This document shows positions 33,034 through 41,944 of a stretch of DNA of 64,000 nucleotides, piece after piece. Each line of letters opens with the position of its first letter. Positions within the stretch are counted from its first letter, which is position 1. The notes beneath the pieces were generated by a model that had not been told where the DNA came from, did no database searches, and was given only the letters and a program-made list of their open reading frames with translations. This DNA is from Methanococcoides alaskense (GTDB taxonomy: Archaea; Halobacteriota; Methanosarcinia; Methanosarcinales; Methanosarcinaceae): contig NZ_JAVDQI010000002.1 in NCBI RefSeq assembly GCF_031454185.1, positions 124,001 through 188,000 on the forward strand, given 5' to 3'. Made by a program: the position numbers and the translations under genes.

Positions 33034-34362
33034 ATGAATATCAATACTAAAGAAGATGTTCTCAAAGCAATTGAGAGTAACAATGTTAAGTTCATAAGGT
33101 TACAGTTCACGGACATTCAGGGTGTCGTGAAAGACGTGGAAATTCCTGTAACACAGATCGAAAAGGCTCTTAGTGTAGGGATATCCTTCGATGGTTCTTC
33201 TATTGAAGGGTTTGTTCGTATCAATGAGTCTGATATGGTTCTAAAACCGGATGCTTCTTCCTTTGCCATCCTTCCATGGAACCAGAAGAAGGGTGTCGTT
33301 GCAAGGATGATATGTGATATCCATCTTCCTGACGGAACTCCTTTTGAAGGGGATCCCCGTTACGCACTCAAAAAGGTCATCAAAGAGGCGGAAGAGATGG
33401 GATTCTCACTGAATGTGGGCCCTGAACTCGAGTTCTTCCTTTTCGAAAAACAGGATGGAAAAGCAACAACTATTCCTCATGACTTTGGCAGGTATTTCGA
33501 GTTTGCACCGGCAGACCTTGCAGAGGATATCCGCCGTGATATCGTATTAACTCTCATGGACCTTGGATTTGATATCGAAGCTTCACACCACGAAGTTGCA
33601 TTTGGTCAGCATGAGATCGATTTCAAGTATGGCGATGCCCTTACGACCGCTGACAACGTAACGACCTTCAAGTATGTTACCCGTACCATCGCGAAGCTCA
33701 ACGGATTGCACGCAACTTTCATGCCAAAACCGATATTTGGTGAGAACGGCTCCGGTATGCATGTAAACCTCTCCCTTTCAAAGAATGGCGAGAATATATT
33801 CTATGATGCTGATGGTGATATGCAGATAAGTGATGAAGCACGCTACTTTATCGGTGGTCTTCTCAAACACGTAAAAGCTATAACCGCAATTTCCAATCCA
33901 CTTGTAAACTCCTACAAGCGCCTTGTTCCGGGTTATGAAGCTCCGGTCTACATCGCATGGTCTGGTGCCAACAGAAGCTCTCTTATCCGTATCCCTGCGG
34001 CAAGGGGCAAGGGTACTCGTGTAGAGCTTAGAAGCCCTGACCCATCATGCAACCCTTACATCACTTTCGCTGCCGTTCTTGCAGCAGGTCTTGATGGTAT
34101 AAGGAACAAGATCGATCCTGGGGATAACAGAGAAGAGAACATCTTTGAGCTCACTGATAAAGGTCTCAAGGACTTTGGTATCGAAACCCTTCCATCAACA
34201 CTTAATGATTCTGTAAAGTATCTGGCAGAAGATGAGCTCTTAATAGAAGCACTCGGTACTCATGTGATCAATAGTGTCTTGAGTCTCGCAAAGGCTGAAT
34301 GGGATTCCTATCGCATTCAGGTACATCCTTGGGAGATCGAAAGATATCTCAATACAGTGTGA
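33034..34362 (+). CDS. glnA: Glutamine synthetase type I
   Basis: ATP-dependent synthesis of glutamine from glutamate and ammonia. The 442-residue GSI has the N-terminal beta-grasp domain (FTDIQGVVKDVEIPV), the metal-ligand segment EFFLFEK near 130, HEIDFKYGDAL near 200, and the NRSSLIRIPAARG substrate region near 315. No adenylylation-type Tyr loop was recognised, so it is probably GSI-alpha. The open frame begins at GTG 33022; ATG 33034 with GGTGAT upstream gives the family start. It is monocistronic; its terminator overlaps the stop codon. Confidence 0.97.
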   Translation: MNINTKEDVLKAIESNNVKFIRLQFTDIQGVVKDVEIPVTQIEKALSVGISFDGSSIEGFVRINESDMVLKPDASSFAILPWNQKKGVVARMICDIHLPDGTPFEGDPRYALKKVIKEAEEMGFSLNVGPELEFFLFEKQDGKATTIPHDFGRYFEFAPADLAEDIRRDIVLTLMDLGFDIEASHHEVAFGQHEIDFKYGDALTTADNVTTFKYVTRTIAKLNGLHATFMPKPIFGENGSGMHVNLSLSKNGENIFYDADGDMQISDEARYFIGGLLKHVKAITAISNPLVNSYKRLVPGYEAPVYIAWSGANRSSLIRIPAARGKGTRVELRSPDPSCNPYITFAAVLAAGLDGIRNKIDPGDNREENIFELTDKGLKDFGIETLPSTLNDSVKYLAEDELLIEALGTHVINSVLSLAKAEWDSYRIQVHPWEIERYLNTV

Positions 34363-34391
34363 GAGTTCATACTCTCACTTCTCCTTTTTTT
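34359..34391 (+). terminator. Terminator overlapping the glnA stop codon
   Basis: GTGAGAG / CTCTCAC around TTCATA (34359-34378), then T-rich to 34391. The first arm includes the TGA stop codon at 34360. Confidence 0.85.
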
Positions 34392-34460
34392 CTTCGCTTG
34401 TTTATTTGTTCTAGTTCAAAGTTCCATAAATGTTAAATCGATTCATGATAAGTTCTTTTC

Positions 34461-35024
34461 ATGACAGATGTGATGCTACTTTGGGATAACCCTTTACTTT
34501 TTGAGAAGCTCTTTACAGAGAACGGTCTTAAATGTCAGCGTGTTCTTTCGACTTCAGTCGGAACCCCTTTTCTTCCTCCCTGTAAGTGTGTGGTCATACC
34601 TACAGGATTTGCAAATCCTGCATACACTAAGATATGTCCGGGTATAGAGAATAATGCCAGGTCCTTTGAGAGATTTGTTCGCTCCGGCGGTATTCTTGTG
34701 GTGTTCGGTGCACTTATGCCTGAATATGTGCACGATTGGCTGCCCATGAGACTTACCTATATAGAAAAGCACGGGGAGGTCGGGCTGGTGCAGGTGTCAT
34801 CCCACGAGGTATCCTGTATTGCAGATGTTCAGGATAATGTGGAATGTGATGGTTATTATTCAGAGACCGATGGGAGGGTCATAATAGAGAACAGTGAAGG
34901 AAATGCGGTGCTGGTAGTAAAGGAAATAGGGGATGGGCTGGTAATAGCCACGACCATCCATGAGTTCCCTTCGTCAGCATTCCTCAAATATATCAGTGAA
35001 AAAGCAAAACGATCGAAGATATGA
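34461..35024 (+). CDS. Conserved hypothetical protein, amidotransferase-like fold possible
   Basis: A 187-residue soluble protein. The order of strands, CVVIPTGFANP at residue 44, a short helix, then SGGILVVFGALMPEYV, resembles class I glutamine-amidotransferase-like (flavodoxin-type) folds, but no Cys-His-Glu triad was identified. The C-terminal half has a beta-rich region (GDGLVIATTIHEFPSSAFL). It stands between glnA and a convergent operon, ending one base before the next stop on the other strand. I do not know the family. Confidence 0.7.
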   Translation: MTDVMLLWDNPLLFEKLFTENGLKCQRVLSTSVGTPFLPPCKCVVIPTGFANPAYTKICPGIENNARSFERFVRSGGILVVFGALMPEYVHDWLPMRLTYIEKHGEVGLVQVSSHEVSCIADVQDNVECDGYYSETDGRVIIENSEGNAVLVVKEIGDGLVIATTIHEFPSSAFLKYISEKAKRSKI

Positions 35025-35303
35025 TTATTTCTGGCTATTGCGTAGCTGTTCGATATCTTCCTTTGCGTCAGGATATCTGAGAATGTATAGGCCGCTACAT
35101 GGTTTTATGAACTGGAATATCAGGTCGTCTCCTTTTATTCCGATGGGTATGGAGTCTCCTCCGCGGAGCATGATCCCATGTAATTTGTAGCCGCCTTTGA
35201 CGTGATAGACCTCATCACATTCTTTCTTGATGAAGTCTTCACATTCCTTAGGTGTGGCTCCTTTGAGGAGGATCTCATAGGGGATATCGTTTATACAGGA
35301 CAT
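35025..35303 (-). CDS. DUF1894-like methanogen protein
   Basis: A 92-residue protein (MSCINDIPYEILLKGATPKE start) that resembles DUF1894, a small family confined to methanogens, by memory of its N-terminal pattern. It has cysteines at residues 3 and about 22 and 69 and a central GGYKLHGIMLRGGDSIP segment. It begins three bases after the purM stop and is therefore third gene of the lysC-purM operon. Function unknown; family restriction suggests a methanogenesis-linked or cofactor role, which is inference. Confidence 0.7.
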   Translation of the reverse strand: MSCINDIPYEILLKGATPKECEDFIKKECDEVYHVKGGYKLHGIMLRGGDSIPIGIKGDDLIFQFIKPCSGLYILRYPDAKEDIEQLRNSQK

Positions 35304-35306
35304 ATT

Positions 35307-36308
35307 TCACACTATCTGAAGGTCGCGTACACGAATGCCGCTTTCAACTATCTTTCCGACTATCTTTCCACCTGTCATCTCTGCAGCCTTTTCAGCATCT
35401 TCTTCAGGTAAGATAATGAGGAATCCCATTCCCATGTTGAATGTGCGGTACATCTCAAGTTCATCCACATTGCCTTCTTCCTGCAGGAACTTGAATATAT
35501 TTCCTGGCTCTATGGGGTCAGTGAAGTCAAAACCAAGGTCTGTTACCCTTTTAAGTTTCAATAGTCCGCTTCCTGTGATGTGTGCGAGTCCGTGAACGTC
35601 ACATTCCTTTATCACATCAAGGACTTCCATGTAAATGCGGGTTGGGATAAGGAGCTCGTCCCCTAATGTGGTCTCTGTGGCGTAAGAGAAATCCTCGTGG
35701 TAGGAATGTCTTGATTCCTTGACTATATTTCTCACAAGGGTATAGCCGTTGCTGTGAACACCATCACTGGGAATTCCCACAAGTACATCTCCAAGCTGAA
35801 CTTTTTCTCCGGTGATCACTTCATCCTTCTTGACCATTCCAAGACATGTGCCTGCGAGATCGAAACCGTTCACGATCTCCGGCAGGGTTGCAGTTTCGCC
35901 GCCTACGATGCTCATTCTTGAGATCTCAGCGCCTTTGACAAGTCCTTCTCCTATCTGGCTTGCAAAGTCATCAGAGTGTTTCTCAAGGGCAAGATAATCG
36001 ACAAAACTGATGGGTTCTGCGCCGATTGCAAGAAGGTCGTTGACGTTCATTGCGATACAATCGATGCCTACAGTGTTCCAGCGCTTCATCTCATTTGCTA
36101 TAAGCACTTTTGAACCGACGCCATCGGTTGCCATTGCAAGTGCATATTCGCCGAAATCGATAAGTCCTGCGTAGTGACCGATGCTTGTAAGAGGGGCACC
36201 GAGACCTTCGCGTTTGTAGGTCATTCCATTTGTAAGTGCCTTAATTGTCGATTCCTCTTTCTCGATGTCGACACCAGAATCTGCATATGTAAGATGTTTC
36301 TCGTTCAT
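35307..36308 (-). CDS. purM: Phosphoribosylformylglycinamidine cyclo-ligase (AIR synthetase)
   Basis: Fifth step of purine synthesis: ATP-dependent ring closure of FGAM to AIR. The 333-residue protein shows the N-terminal DGVGSKVLIA segment near residue 62, MNVNDLLAIGAEPISFVDY near 88, and GETATLPEIV near 137, all family hallmarks. GAGGGA precedes the ATG. It lies 13 bases after lysC and 3 bases before the DUF1894-like gene, forming one operon with two unrelated pathways. Confidence 0.96.
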   Translation of the reverse strand: MNEKHLTYADSGVDIEKEESTIKALTNGMTYKREGLGAPLTSIGHYAGLIDFGEYALAMATDGVGSKVLIANEMKRWNTVGIDCIAMNVNDLLAIGAEPISFVDYLALEKHSDDFASQIGEGLVKGAEISRMSIVGGETATLPEIVNGFDLAGTCLGMVKKDEVITGEKVQLGDVLVGIPSDGVHSNGYTLVRNIVKESRHSYHEDFSYATETTLGDELLIPTRIYMEVLDVIKECDVHGLAHITGSGLLKLKRVTDLGFDFTDPIEPGNIFKFLQEEGNVDELEMYRTFNMGMGFLIILPEEDAEKAAEMTGGKIVGKIVESGIRVRDLQIV

Positions 36309-36321
36309 TTAATTCCCTCTT

Positions 36322-37731
36322 TTAGTTGCATCCGTTCTTTTTTCCGAGACCGAAGTCACGATGCAGAACTCTCACGGCTTCTTCTGCATCTTCTTCCTTT
36401 ACTACAAATGAAATGTTATGCTGGGACGAACCCTGGCTTATCATAATTACGTTGATCTTTTCTTTTCCGAGAGCACCAAAGATCTTCCCTGCAACTCCTG
36501 GGCTGCCGTCCATTCCAGCACCTACCACAGCGACCACACAGACATCTTCATCGTATGCAACCTCTCCGACAACACCTTCATTGAATGCATGCTCCAGAGC
36601 TTTAATGGCCCTTTTCAGGTGGGCCTGCTCAACTATGAGTGACATGTTCGCTTCAGATGAGCTCTGGCTGATCATGATGATGTTAACTCCGGCGTTGGCA
36701 AGGGTGGAAAAGATCTTTGCAGCAGTACCAATGGTACCTACCATGCCTGCACCGCATATGTTGATGGCTGCTACCTTTCTAATCAGTGTCACTGCTTTTG
36801 CTACTTCTTCACTGCAATTCTGGTCTGCAACGATGAGGGTTCCGGGGAATTGTGTGTCAAACGTGTTCTTTACACGTACCGGTATGCCATGGCTGATGGC
36901 AGGCTCTATGGCTCTTGGATGAAGCACCTTGGCACCGAAATATGATAGTTCCATTGCTTCGATGTATGATATCTGTGATATCGTGGATGCTTCCGGTACT
37001 ATTTTAGGGTCAGTGGTCATGATGCCGTGAACCTCTTTCCATAACCATATCTCATCTGCCTGGACCGCAGCGCCGACAAGGGATGCAGTAAAATCGGAAC
37101 CTCCGCGTCCGAGAGTGGTTATGATGCCATTCTCGTCCTCTGCAATGAATCCTGTGACGACCGGAATTGAATTTTCCACAAGAGGTCCTATGGTTCTCCT
37201 TATCTGTGCATAGCTTTTTTGCAGGGGTCTGGCGTTTCCGTAGTCCTCTGTAGTGTTGATACCTGCCTCTCCGCCGGTAAATGGTTTTGAATCTGTGCCC
37301 AGGGAACGTATCGAACCACTGATTATGGGGACTGCCAGACGTTCTCCGTAGGATGAGATATAATCTATGGAACGCGGGGTCAGTTCTCCAAGGTAACAGA
37401 TGCCTATAAGGGCCTTTTCGAGTTCATCGATGCGGATGTCGATGGTCTCAATGACCTCGTCCGCGATCCTTTCATTATCGATGGCATCACTGATCGCATC
37501 ATAGTGCTTCTTTGCAAGGTCTGTCATGAACTCCTTTACCTGGGAGACCTTGCCTTTTTGTGATGCTTCCGCTGCGTTTGTAAGAAGCCCATCAGTAACA
37601 CTGCCGAGTGCTGAAGTGATAGCTACGACCTGGTTGTCTTCCTCTTTATAGCTTATCAAAAGTTGTGCAACATGGCGTATCTTCTTTCCATCTGCAATGG
37701 ATGTTCCGCCGAATTTCATTACATATCTCAT
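36322..37731 (-). CDS. lysC: Aspartate kinase
   Basis: Phosphorylates aspartate, first step to lysine, threonine and methionine. The 469-residue protein has the N-terminal MKFGGTS substrate segment (about residues 5-11), the kinase core with GRGGSDFTASLVGAA, and two C-terminal ACT domains (about 315-385 and 395-465; the second includes GAGMDGSPGVAGKIF) that bind feedback inhibitors. ATG 37719 is a possible alternative start directly at MKFGG. First gene of the lysC-purM-DUF1894 operon. Confidence 0.96.
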   Translation of the reverse strand: MRYVMKFGGTSIADGKKIRHVAQLLISYKEEDNQVVAITSALGSVTDGLLTNAAEASQKGKVSQVKEFMTDLAKKHYDAISDAIDNERIADEVIETIDIRIDELEKALIGICYLGELTPRSIDYISSYGERLAVPIISGSIRSLGTDSKPFTGGEAGINTTEDYGNARPLQKSYAQIRRTIGPLVENSIPVVTGFIAEDENGIITTLGRGGSDFTASLVGAAVQADEIWLWKEVHGIMTTDPKIVPEASTISQISYIEAMELSYFGAKVLHPRAIEPAISHGIPVRVKNTFDTQFPGTLIVADQNCSEEVAKAVTLIRKVAAINICGAGMVGTIGTAAKIFSTLANAGVNIIMISQSSSEANMSLIVEQAHLKRAIKALEHAFNEGVVGEVAYDEDVCVVAVVGAGMDGSPGVAGKIFGALGKEKINVIMISQGSSQHNISFVVKEEDAEEAVRVLHRDFGLGKKNGCN

Positions 37732-37829
37732 AGATGATCACATTTGTAAATTGAGCTTGATTTGAATGTGGCTATAAGGACAGCAGTGTAATATAAAGAT
37801 TATGAACGAGTATCCTGGCATTGTTGCCA

Positions 37830-37863
37830 AGATAAAAAAGGGAATCAGCTGAATTCCCTTTTT
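37830..37863 (-). terminator. Terminator overlapping the end of the S-layer-like gene
   Basis: An 11-base stem AAAAAGGGAAT / ATTCCCTTTTT (37835-37863) with a 7-base loop holding the TGA stop codon, followed by a T-run on the minus strand. Confidence 0.75.
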
Positions 37864-39050
37864 AAGAAGAATGCAGTAAGTGCGATCAGTATTGCAACAA
37901 CTACATAGCTGAAAACGCTTGATCCTTTTACATCATCGGTAGAGTCTGAAATTACCTCTGATACAGCATCAGTTACATTCTCGGTGTCTTCTATCACTTC
38001 ATTGAGTTTAGTCGTGTTCTCTACGTCTAAGCTCGTCTCTTTTATTGAGTTGCTCTTCTCGACAGTGAATGAGCTATCCTCTGAATATACGGACCCATCT
38101 TCAGAAACAATGGTTACTGTGACCTCATATGTTCCTGTATCCATTTTGTCTGTGATCGATGCGTATTTTCCTTCATCCACTTCTTTGCGAGTATCTATCC
38201 GGTCATCATCCACATATACCTTTATTTCGGATGCATCATTGTCAAGTTCATAGTGGATTATAGCGCGTTCGTTTTCCCTTATCACATCTCCGGCAAGGCC
38301 TTCTATCGTTATTTCCACATTACTTTCTATTATGACATCTTCTCTTTGTGAAACCTCTTTCAGGAAAACGATAGTTTCGCTGCTATCAAAGAACTCATAT
38401 ATGTTCGCAATTACAATTGTTGTTATCTCTCCGTTAACTGTCTTGTAATGGCTGAATATCTCGCCTTTTTCCATATCATTCATCTCTTTGACGAGGTGAC
38501 CGTTCTTTTCCAGTGTTATGGTGATGGTCTCTTCCTCGTCGTCATAGTTGGATGCTTTTAGTGAGAATCCTTCTTCCAGATCTAGTTCTTCTCCTACATT
38601 GACAGACCTTGAATCGTCATATATCAAAAGGTCATTGAGGTCCTCTTCAGGGTTGTGGAACTGCTCTATCCTTATCTTTGCAGAGGCAGGGTCCTTGGAA
38701 ACGACATCCTTTGGCGTGACCCGGAACACAAGGTATTCCTTGTCCTCTTCATCAGCATCTTCTGCTTCAACTGTCAATATGTATTCGAAAGGGTCATCTT
38801 CTTGTCCGGCCCCATCTCCCTCTTTGACAACCTTTCCATCACGCAATACCTCTACCCAGATATCTCCATTGTTCTCGTTGATATCTGATATATGCAGGGT
38901 GTATCCCTGGTCAAATGTAAGTTTGGTGCCAATATCTATCACACTTTCAGAGTAGTGTATTATTGGTTCGGTCGAGTCAAGTGCTGTTGCAGGGGTTATT
39001 GCAAGCAGCATGGCAAAAAATCCTATGATTACAAAATGTATATATTTCAT
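37845..39050 (-). CDS. Secreted membrane-anchored protein with S-layer-type repeats
   Basis: A 401-residue exported protein. It has a signal peptide (HFVIIGFFAMLLAITPATA), two related modules of about 120 residues (one starting at VIDIGTKLTFDQGYTLHI, the next at VNVGEELDLEEGFSLKA) like the duplicated domain of Methanosarcina S-layer proteins, an Ig-like region with TYEVTVTIVSEDGS, a Ser/Thr/Asp-rich stalk, and a C-terminal span followed by FLKREFS. ATG 39050 is preferred because GGTGAGG ends 5 bases upstream; an in-frame ATG at 39062 is the alternative. Likely a cell-surface component. Confidence 0.82.
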   Translation of the reverse strand: MKYIHFVIIGFFAMLLAITPATALDSTEPIIHYSESVIDIGTKLTFDQGYTLHISDINENNGDIWVEVLRDGKVVKEGDGAGQEDDPFEYILTVEAEDADEEDKEYLVFRVTPKDVVSKDPASAKIRIEQFHNPEEDLNDLLIYDDSRSVNVGEELDLEEGFSLKASNYDDEEETITITLEKNGHLVKEMNDMEKGEIFSHYKTVNGEITTIVIANIYEFFDSSETIVFLKEVSQREDVIIESNVEITIEGLAGDVIRENERAIIHYELDNDASEIKVYVDDDRIDTRKEVDEGKYASITDKMDTGTYEVTVTIVSEDGSVYSEDSSFTVEKSNSIKETSLDVENTTKLNEVIEDTENVTDAVSEVISDSTDDVKGSSVFSYVVVAILIALTAFFLKREFS

Positions 39051-39167
39051 TAACCTCACCATTCACGAAGATACTTTAATATTGCTAAAAAAGGTAACAG
39101 TGTTTATATCTTTATCGACACATTCATTTGGTCGTTTTGGTTTTTATTATGAAAAAGAGGTGTATAA

Positions 39168-40373
39168 TTGAAATATATTATTCTCATTGGTGATGGGATG
39201 GCCGATCATCCGCTGGAATTGCTTGGTGGCAGGACGGTCCTACAGAAAGCAAACACTCCTAATATGGACCAGATGACAAAGAACGGTCTTGCGGGGCTTG
39301 CGATAAATGTTCCTGAGGGTTATCCTCCGGGAAGCGATGTTGCTAACATGTCTGTTATGGGCTATGACCCTGCTTTGTATTATTCGGGACGTGCTCCCCT
39401 TGAAGCTGCAAGCATGGGCATCCCCTTAGGTGCGAAAGATGTGGCTTTCAGGTGTAATCTTATCACTATCAAGGATGGCCTTATTGCAGACCACAGTGCC
39501 GGTCATATTACAAGTGAGGAAGCAAAGGAACTTATCGAAGCTGTGGATGCTGAGCTTGGAAGTGAGGAATTGAAATTCTATCCGGGTATCAGCTACCGTC
39601 ATCTCCTTGTTGCATCCAATGGCCTTGGGGCAAATGCGGATTGTACTCCTCCTCATGACGTTATCGATGGGTATATGGATGACCATATGCCCAAAGGGGA
39701 TGGCAGTGATGTACTTGGAAAGCTTATCGAGGACTCCATCCCGATACTGGAAGCTCATCCAATAAATGAGAAGAGGATATCAGAGGGTAAGAATCCTGGT
39801 AATTCCTTGTGGTTATGGGGGCAGGGGTATGCACCGAGCTTCCGTACGTTCGAGGAGCTTTACGGACTTACAGGTTCGGTAATTTCAGCGGTGGACCTTG
39901 TAATGGGACTTGGGATATATGCAGGTCTCGATGTGATTGAAGTTCCCGGAGCTACCGGATATCTTGATACCAATTATGTGGGTAAAGCGGAATTTGCCAT
40001 GGCATCCCTGAAGGACAAGGATTTTGTCGTGGTCCATGTGGAAGCTCCGGATGAGGCTGGGCATATGGGCGACCTTGAAGCTAAGTTGCAGGCGGTCGAA
40101 GATTTCGATGAGAATGTAGTGGGTACGGTCCTTCGTGCTGCAAGAGAAAGTGATGAGGATTACACTATAGTTGTTCTTCCTGACCATCCGACCCCCATAG
40201 CTCTCAGGACGCACACTTCAGAACCGGTTCCTTTCGTGATGTATTCCACACTTGAGGATGAGGTCGATGATGTGGAGACTTTCGATGAGGATGCTATGAA
40301 AAAAGGTTCTCTTGGAATTGTGCGGGGTTGTGACCTCGTTCAGCTCATGATGGAACGGGCAAAGCAGGCTTAA
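39168..40373 (+). CDS. apgM: Cofactor-independent phosphoglycerate mutase, archaeal type
   Basis: Interconverts 3- and 2-phosphoglycerate with two metal ions. The 401-residue alkaline-phosphatase-superfamily enzyme shows GDGMADHPLELLGGRTVLQ at the start, the nucleophile region GSDVANMSVMGYDP and the metal-site segment VVLPDHPTPIALRTH. It begins with TTG 39168, seven bases after GAGGTG, since no ATG lies in the conserved N-terminus. Single gene used in gluconeogenesis; followed by a hairpin terminator. Confidence 0.95.
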   Translation: MKYIILIGDGMADHPLELLGGRTVLQKANTPNMDQMTKNGLAGLAINVPEGYPPGSDVANMSVMGYDPALYYSGRAPLEAASMGIPLGAKDVAFRCNLITIKDGLIADHSAGHITSEEAKELIEAVDAELGSEELKFYPGISYRHLLVASNGLGANADCTPPHDVIDGYMDDHMPKGDGSDVLGKLIEDSIPILEAHPINEKRISEGKNPGNSLWLWGQGYAPSFRTFEELYGLTGSVISAVDLVMGLGIYAGLDVIEVPGATGYLDTNYVGKAEFAMASLKDKDFVVVHVEAPDEAGHMGDLEAKLQAVEDFDENVVGTVLRAARESDEDYTIVVLPDHPTPIALRTHTSEPVPFVMYSTLEDEVDDVETFDEDAMKKGSLGIVRGCDLVQLMMERAKQA

Positions 40374-40438
40374 AAGCAAAGTTGGAATATGGTGTATTGG
40401 CCATAACGCTTCCAAAGACAAAAGCTGAAGAAAAAACG

Positions 40439-40475
40439 AAGATAATGATCGAGTGATCTATCTTCCTCTCTTTTT
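40439..40475 (+). terminator. Terminator after apgM
   Basis: AAGATA / TATCTT outer stem with inner GATC / GATC pairs (40439-40464) followed by CCTCTCTTTTT. Confidence 0.65.
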
Positions 40476-40630
40476 ACCCACCGATGATAGTTTGCGGCAT
40501 CAGTCAGAGTTTATCGTCATATTTTGCTCGGTCGGGGTAACTCTCATCATCGCCGCAATACCGTTTATGTGGATAGTATTATTTACCATGTTATTATTAT
40601 TTTCGATACAATCTTGATCGAGGTATCATT

Positions 40631-41392
40631 TTGAAGATGGAACTTTTTACTGTGGATGATCTACCGCTTATCAAAGAAGGCGACAATATTGCGGCTATGA
40701 TATGTGAGCGAACACAACTTGAGTCACATGATGTGGTCGTCATTGCATCTACCATTGTTGCAAAATCAGAGGCAGCAATGGTCCTTAAAGATACGATAAC
40801 TCCATCCGAACGTGCTGTTGCAATGGCAAAAAAGTGTGGGACCGATCCTGCGCTCGTGCAAGTAGTGCTTGACAACAGTGTTGAACAGCTCGTTGAATTC
40901 CCGGTACTGCTTGTTGAGAACCTTAACGGTCATGTAAGTATAAATGCGGGTATTGATGATTCCAATGTGGATGATAAGTATTTCCTGGAGATGCCGCATG
41001 ATCCGGATGGGTCTGCAAAGGCCATTGGAATGCATGTTGCTGAGCTATGCGGCAAGGATGTCAGCGTAATTATCACTGATACGAATGGCCGATCCTTTAA
41101 GATCGGGCAGACCGGTGTTGCGGTGGGTGTCTATGGTGTTCACCCTATCAAGAACTGGCGGGGTGAGAAGGACCTTTTCGGGAAAGTGCTTGAGATAACC
41201 GAGGAAGCGGTGGCTGATGAGGTTGCTTCGGCTGCGAACCTGTTGATGGGTGAGGCTGCAGGTGGGACCCCTGTGGTCATTGTGCGTGGTTTTGATCTGT
41301 ATAGCAGCGATGATGTGTCCGTAAAAGAAATGTATCGCCGGGAAGGCGAGGATATTATTAGAAAAGGGTTGAAGTGTCTTCGTCATTCCTGA
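40631..41392 (+). CDS. cofE: Coenzyme F420-0:L-glutamate ligase
   Basis: GTP-dependent enzyme that adds the gamma-linked glutamates of coenzyme F420, 253 residues. Family segments include EGDNIAAMICERT near residue 16, VVIASTIVAKSEA near 37, and TDTNGRSFKIGQTGVAVGV near 150. TTG 40631, seven bases after GAGGT, is taken as start; ATG 40637 is possible. The last ten bases overlap the end of the convergent dCMP deaminase gene. Confidence 0.95.
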   Translation: MKMELFTVDDLPLIKEGDNIAAMICERTQLESHDVVVIASTIVAKSEAAMVLKDTITPSERAVAMAKKCGTDPALVQVVLDNSVEQLVEFPVLLVENLNGHVSINAGIDDSNVDDKYFLEMPHDPDGSAKAIGMHVAELCGKDVSVIITDTNGRSFKIGQTGVAVGVYGVHPIKNWRGEKDLFGKVLEITEEAVADEVASAANLLMGEAAGGTPVVIVRGFDLYSSDDVSVKEMYRREGEDIIRKGLKCLRHS

Positions 41393-41838
41393 GATGGAAT
41401 GTACACCATTTCAACACCTGCTGCGTTAAAGAATTCCTGCGTGTCGGTGTCAGGGTATGGAGTGCTGTATACTACCTTGGTTATATTGGAATTAATTATC
41501 ATCTTTGCACAAAGGATGCATGGCTGGTGGGTGCAGTAAACTGTTGCGCCTCCTATGCCTACTCCGTGAAGGGCTGCCTGTATGATGGCGTTCTGTTCCG
41601 CATGTACTGCCCTACATTTCTCATGGCAGGTTCCTGATGCGATATTGTTCTGCTGTCTTATGCAGCCGATATCAAGACAATGTTCCATATTGCTTGGTGC
41701 GCCGTTGTAGCCGGTCGAAAGAATTCTCTTGTTCCTTACGATGACGGCACCGACCTTGTTCCTCAGGCAGGTGGAACGTTTTGAGACAACTGATGCTATC
41801 TCCAGGAAATATTCATCTATGGAAGGTCTTTCAGTCAT
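41383..41838 (-). CDS. Deoxycytidylate (dCMP) deaminase
   Basis: Zinc-dependent deaminase producing dUMP for thymidylate synthesis, 151 residues. The zinc site is HAE (79-81) with C107 and C110 (PCILC), and the extra Cys/His region CLDIGCIRQ...CHEKCRAVHA matches dCMP rather than cytidine deaminases. NKVGAVIV and STGYNGAP segments are typical. It converges on cofE with a ten-base coding overlap. Confidence 0.93.
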   Translation of the reverse strand: MTERPSIDEYFLEIASVVSKRSTCLRNKVGAVIVRNKRILSTGYNGAPSNMEHCLDIGCIRQQNNIASGTCHEKCRAVHAEQNAIIQAALHGVGIGGATVYCTHQPCILCAKMIINSNITKVVYSTPYPDTDTQEFFNAAGVEMVYIPSQE

Positions 41839-41944
41839 GTGTTAAATGAAAATAGCAAGTAGTATATATAAGTTGTAGTGTATGATTCTGAGAATAGTAA
41901 CGATTATTATATTGTGACATATTTTTAATAATGGAGCATTAAGA

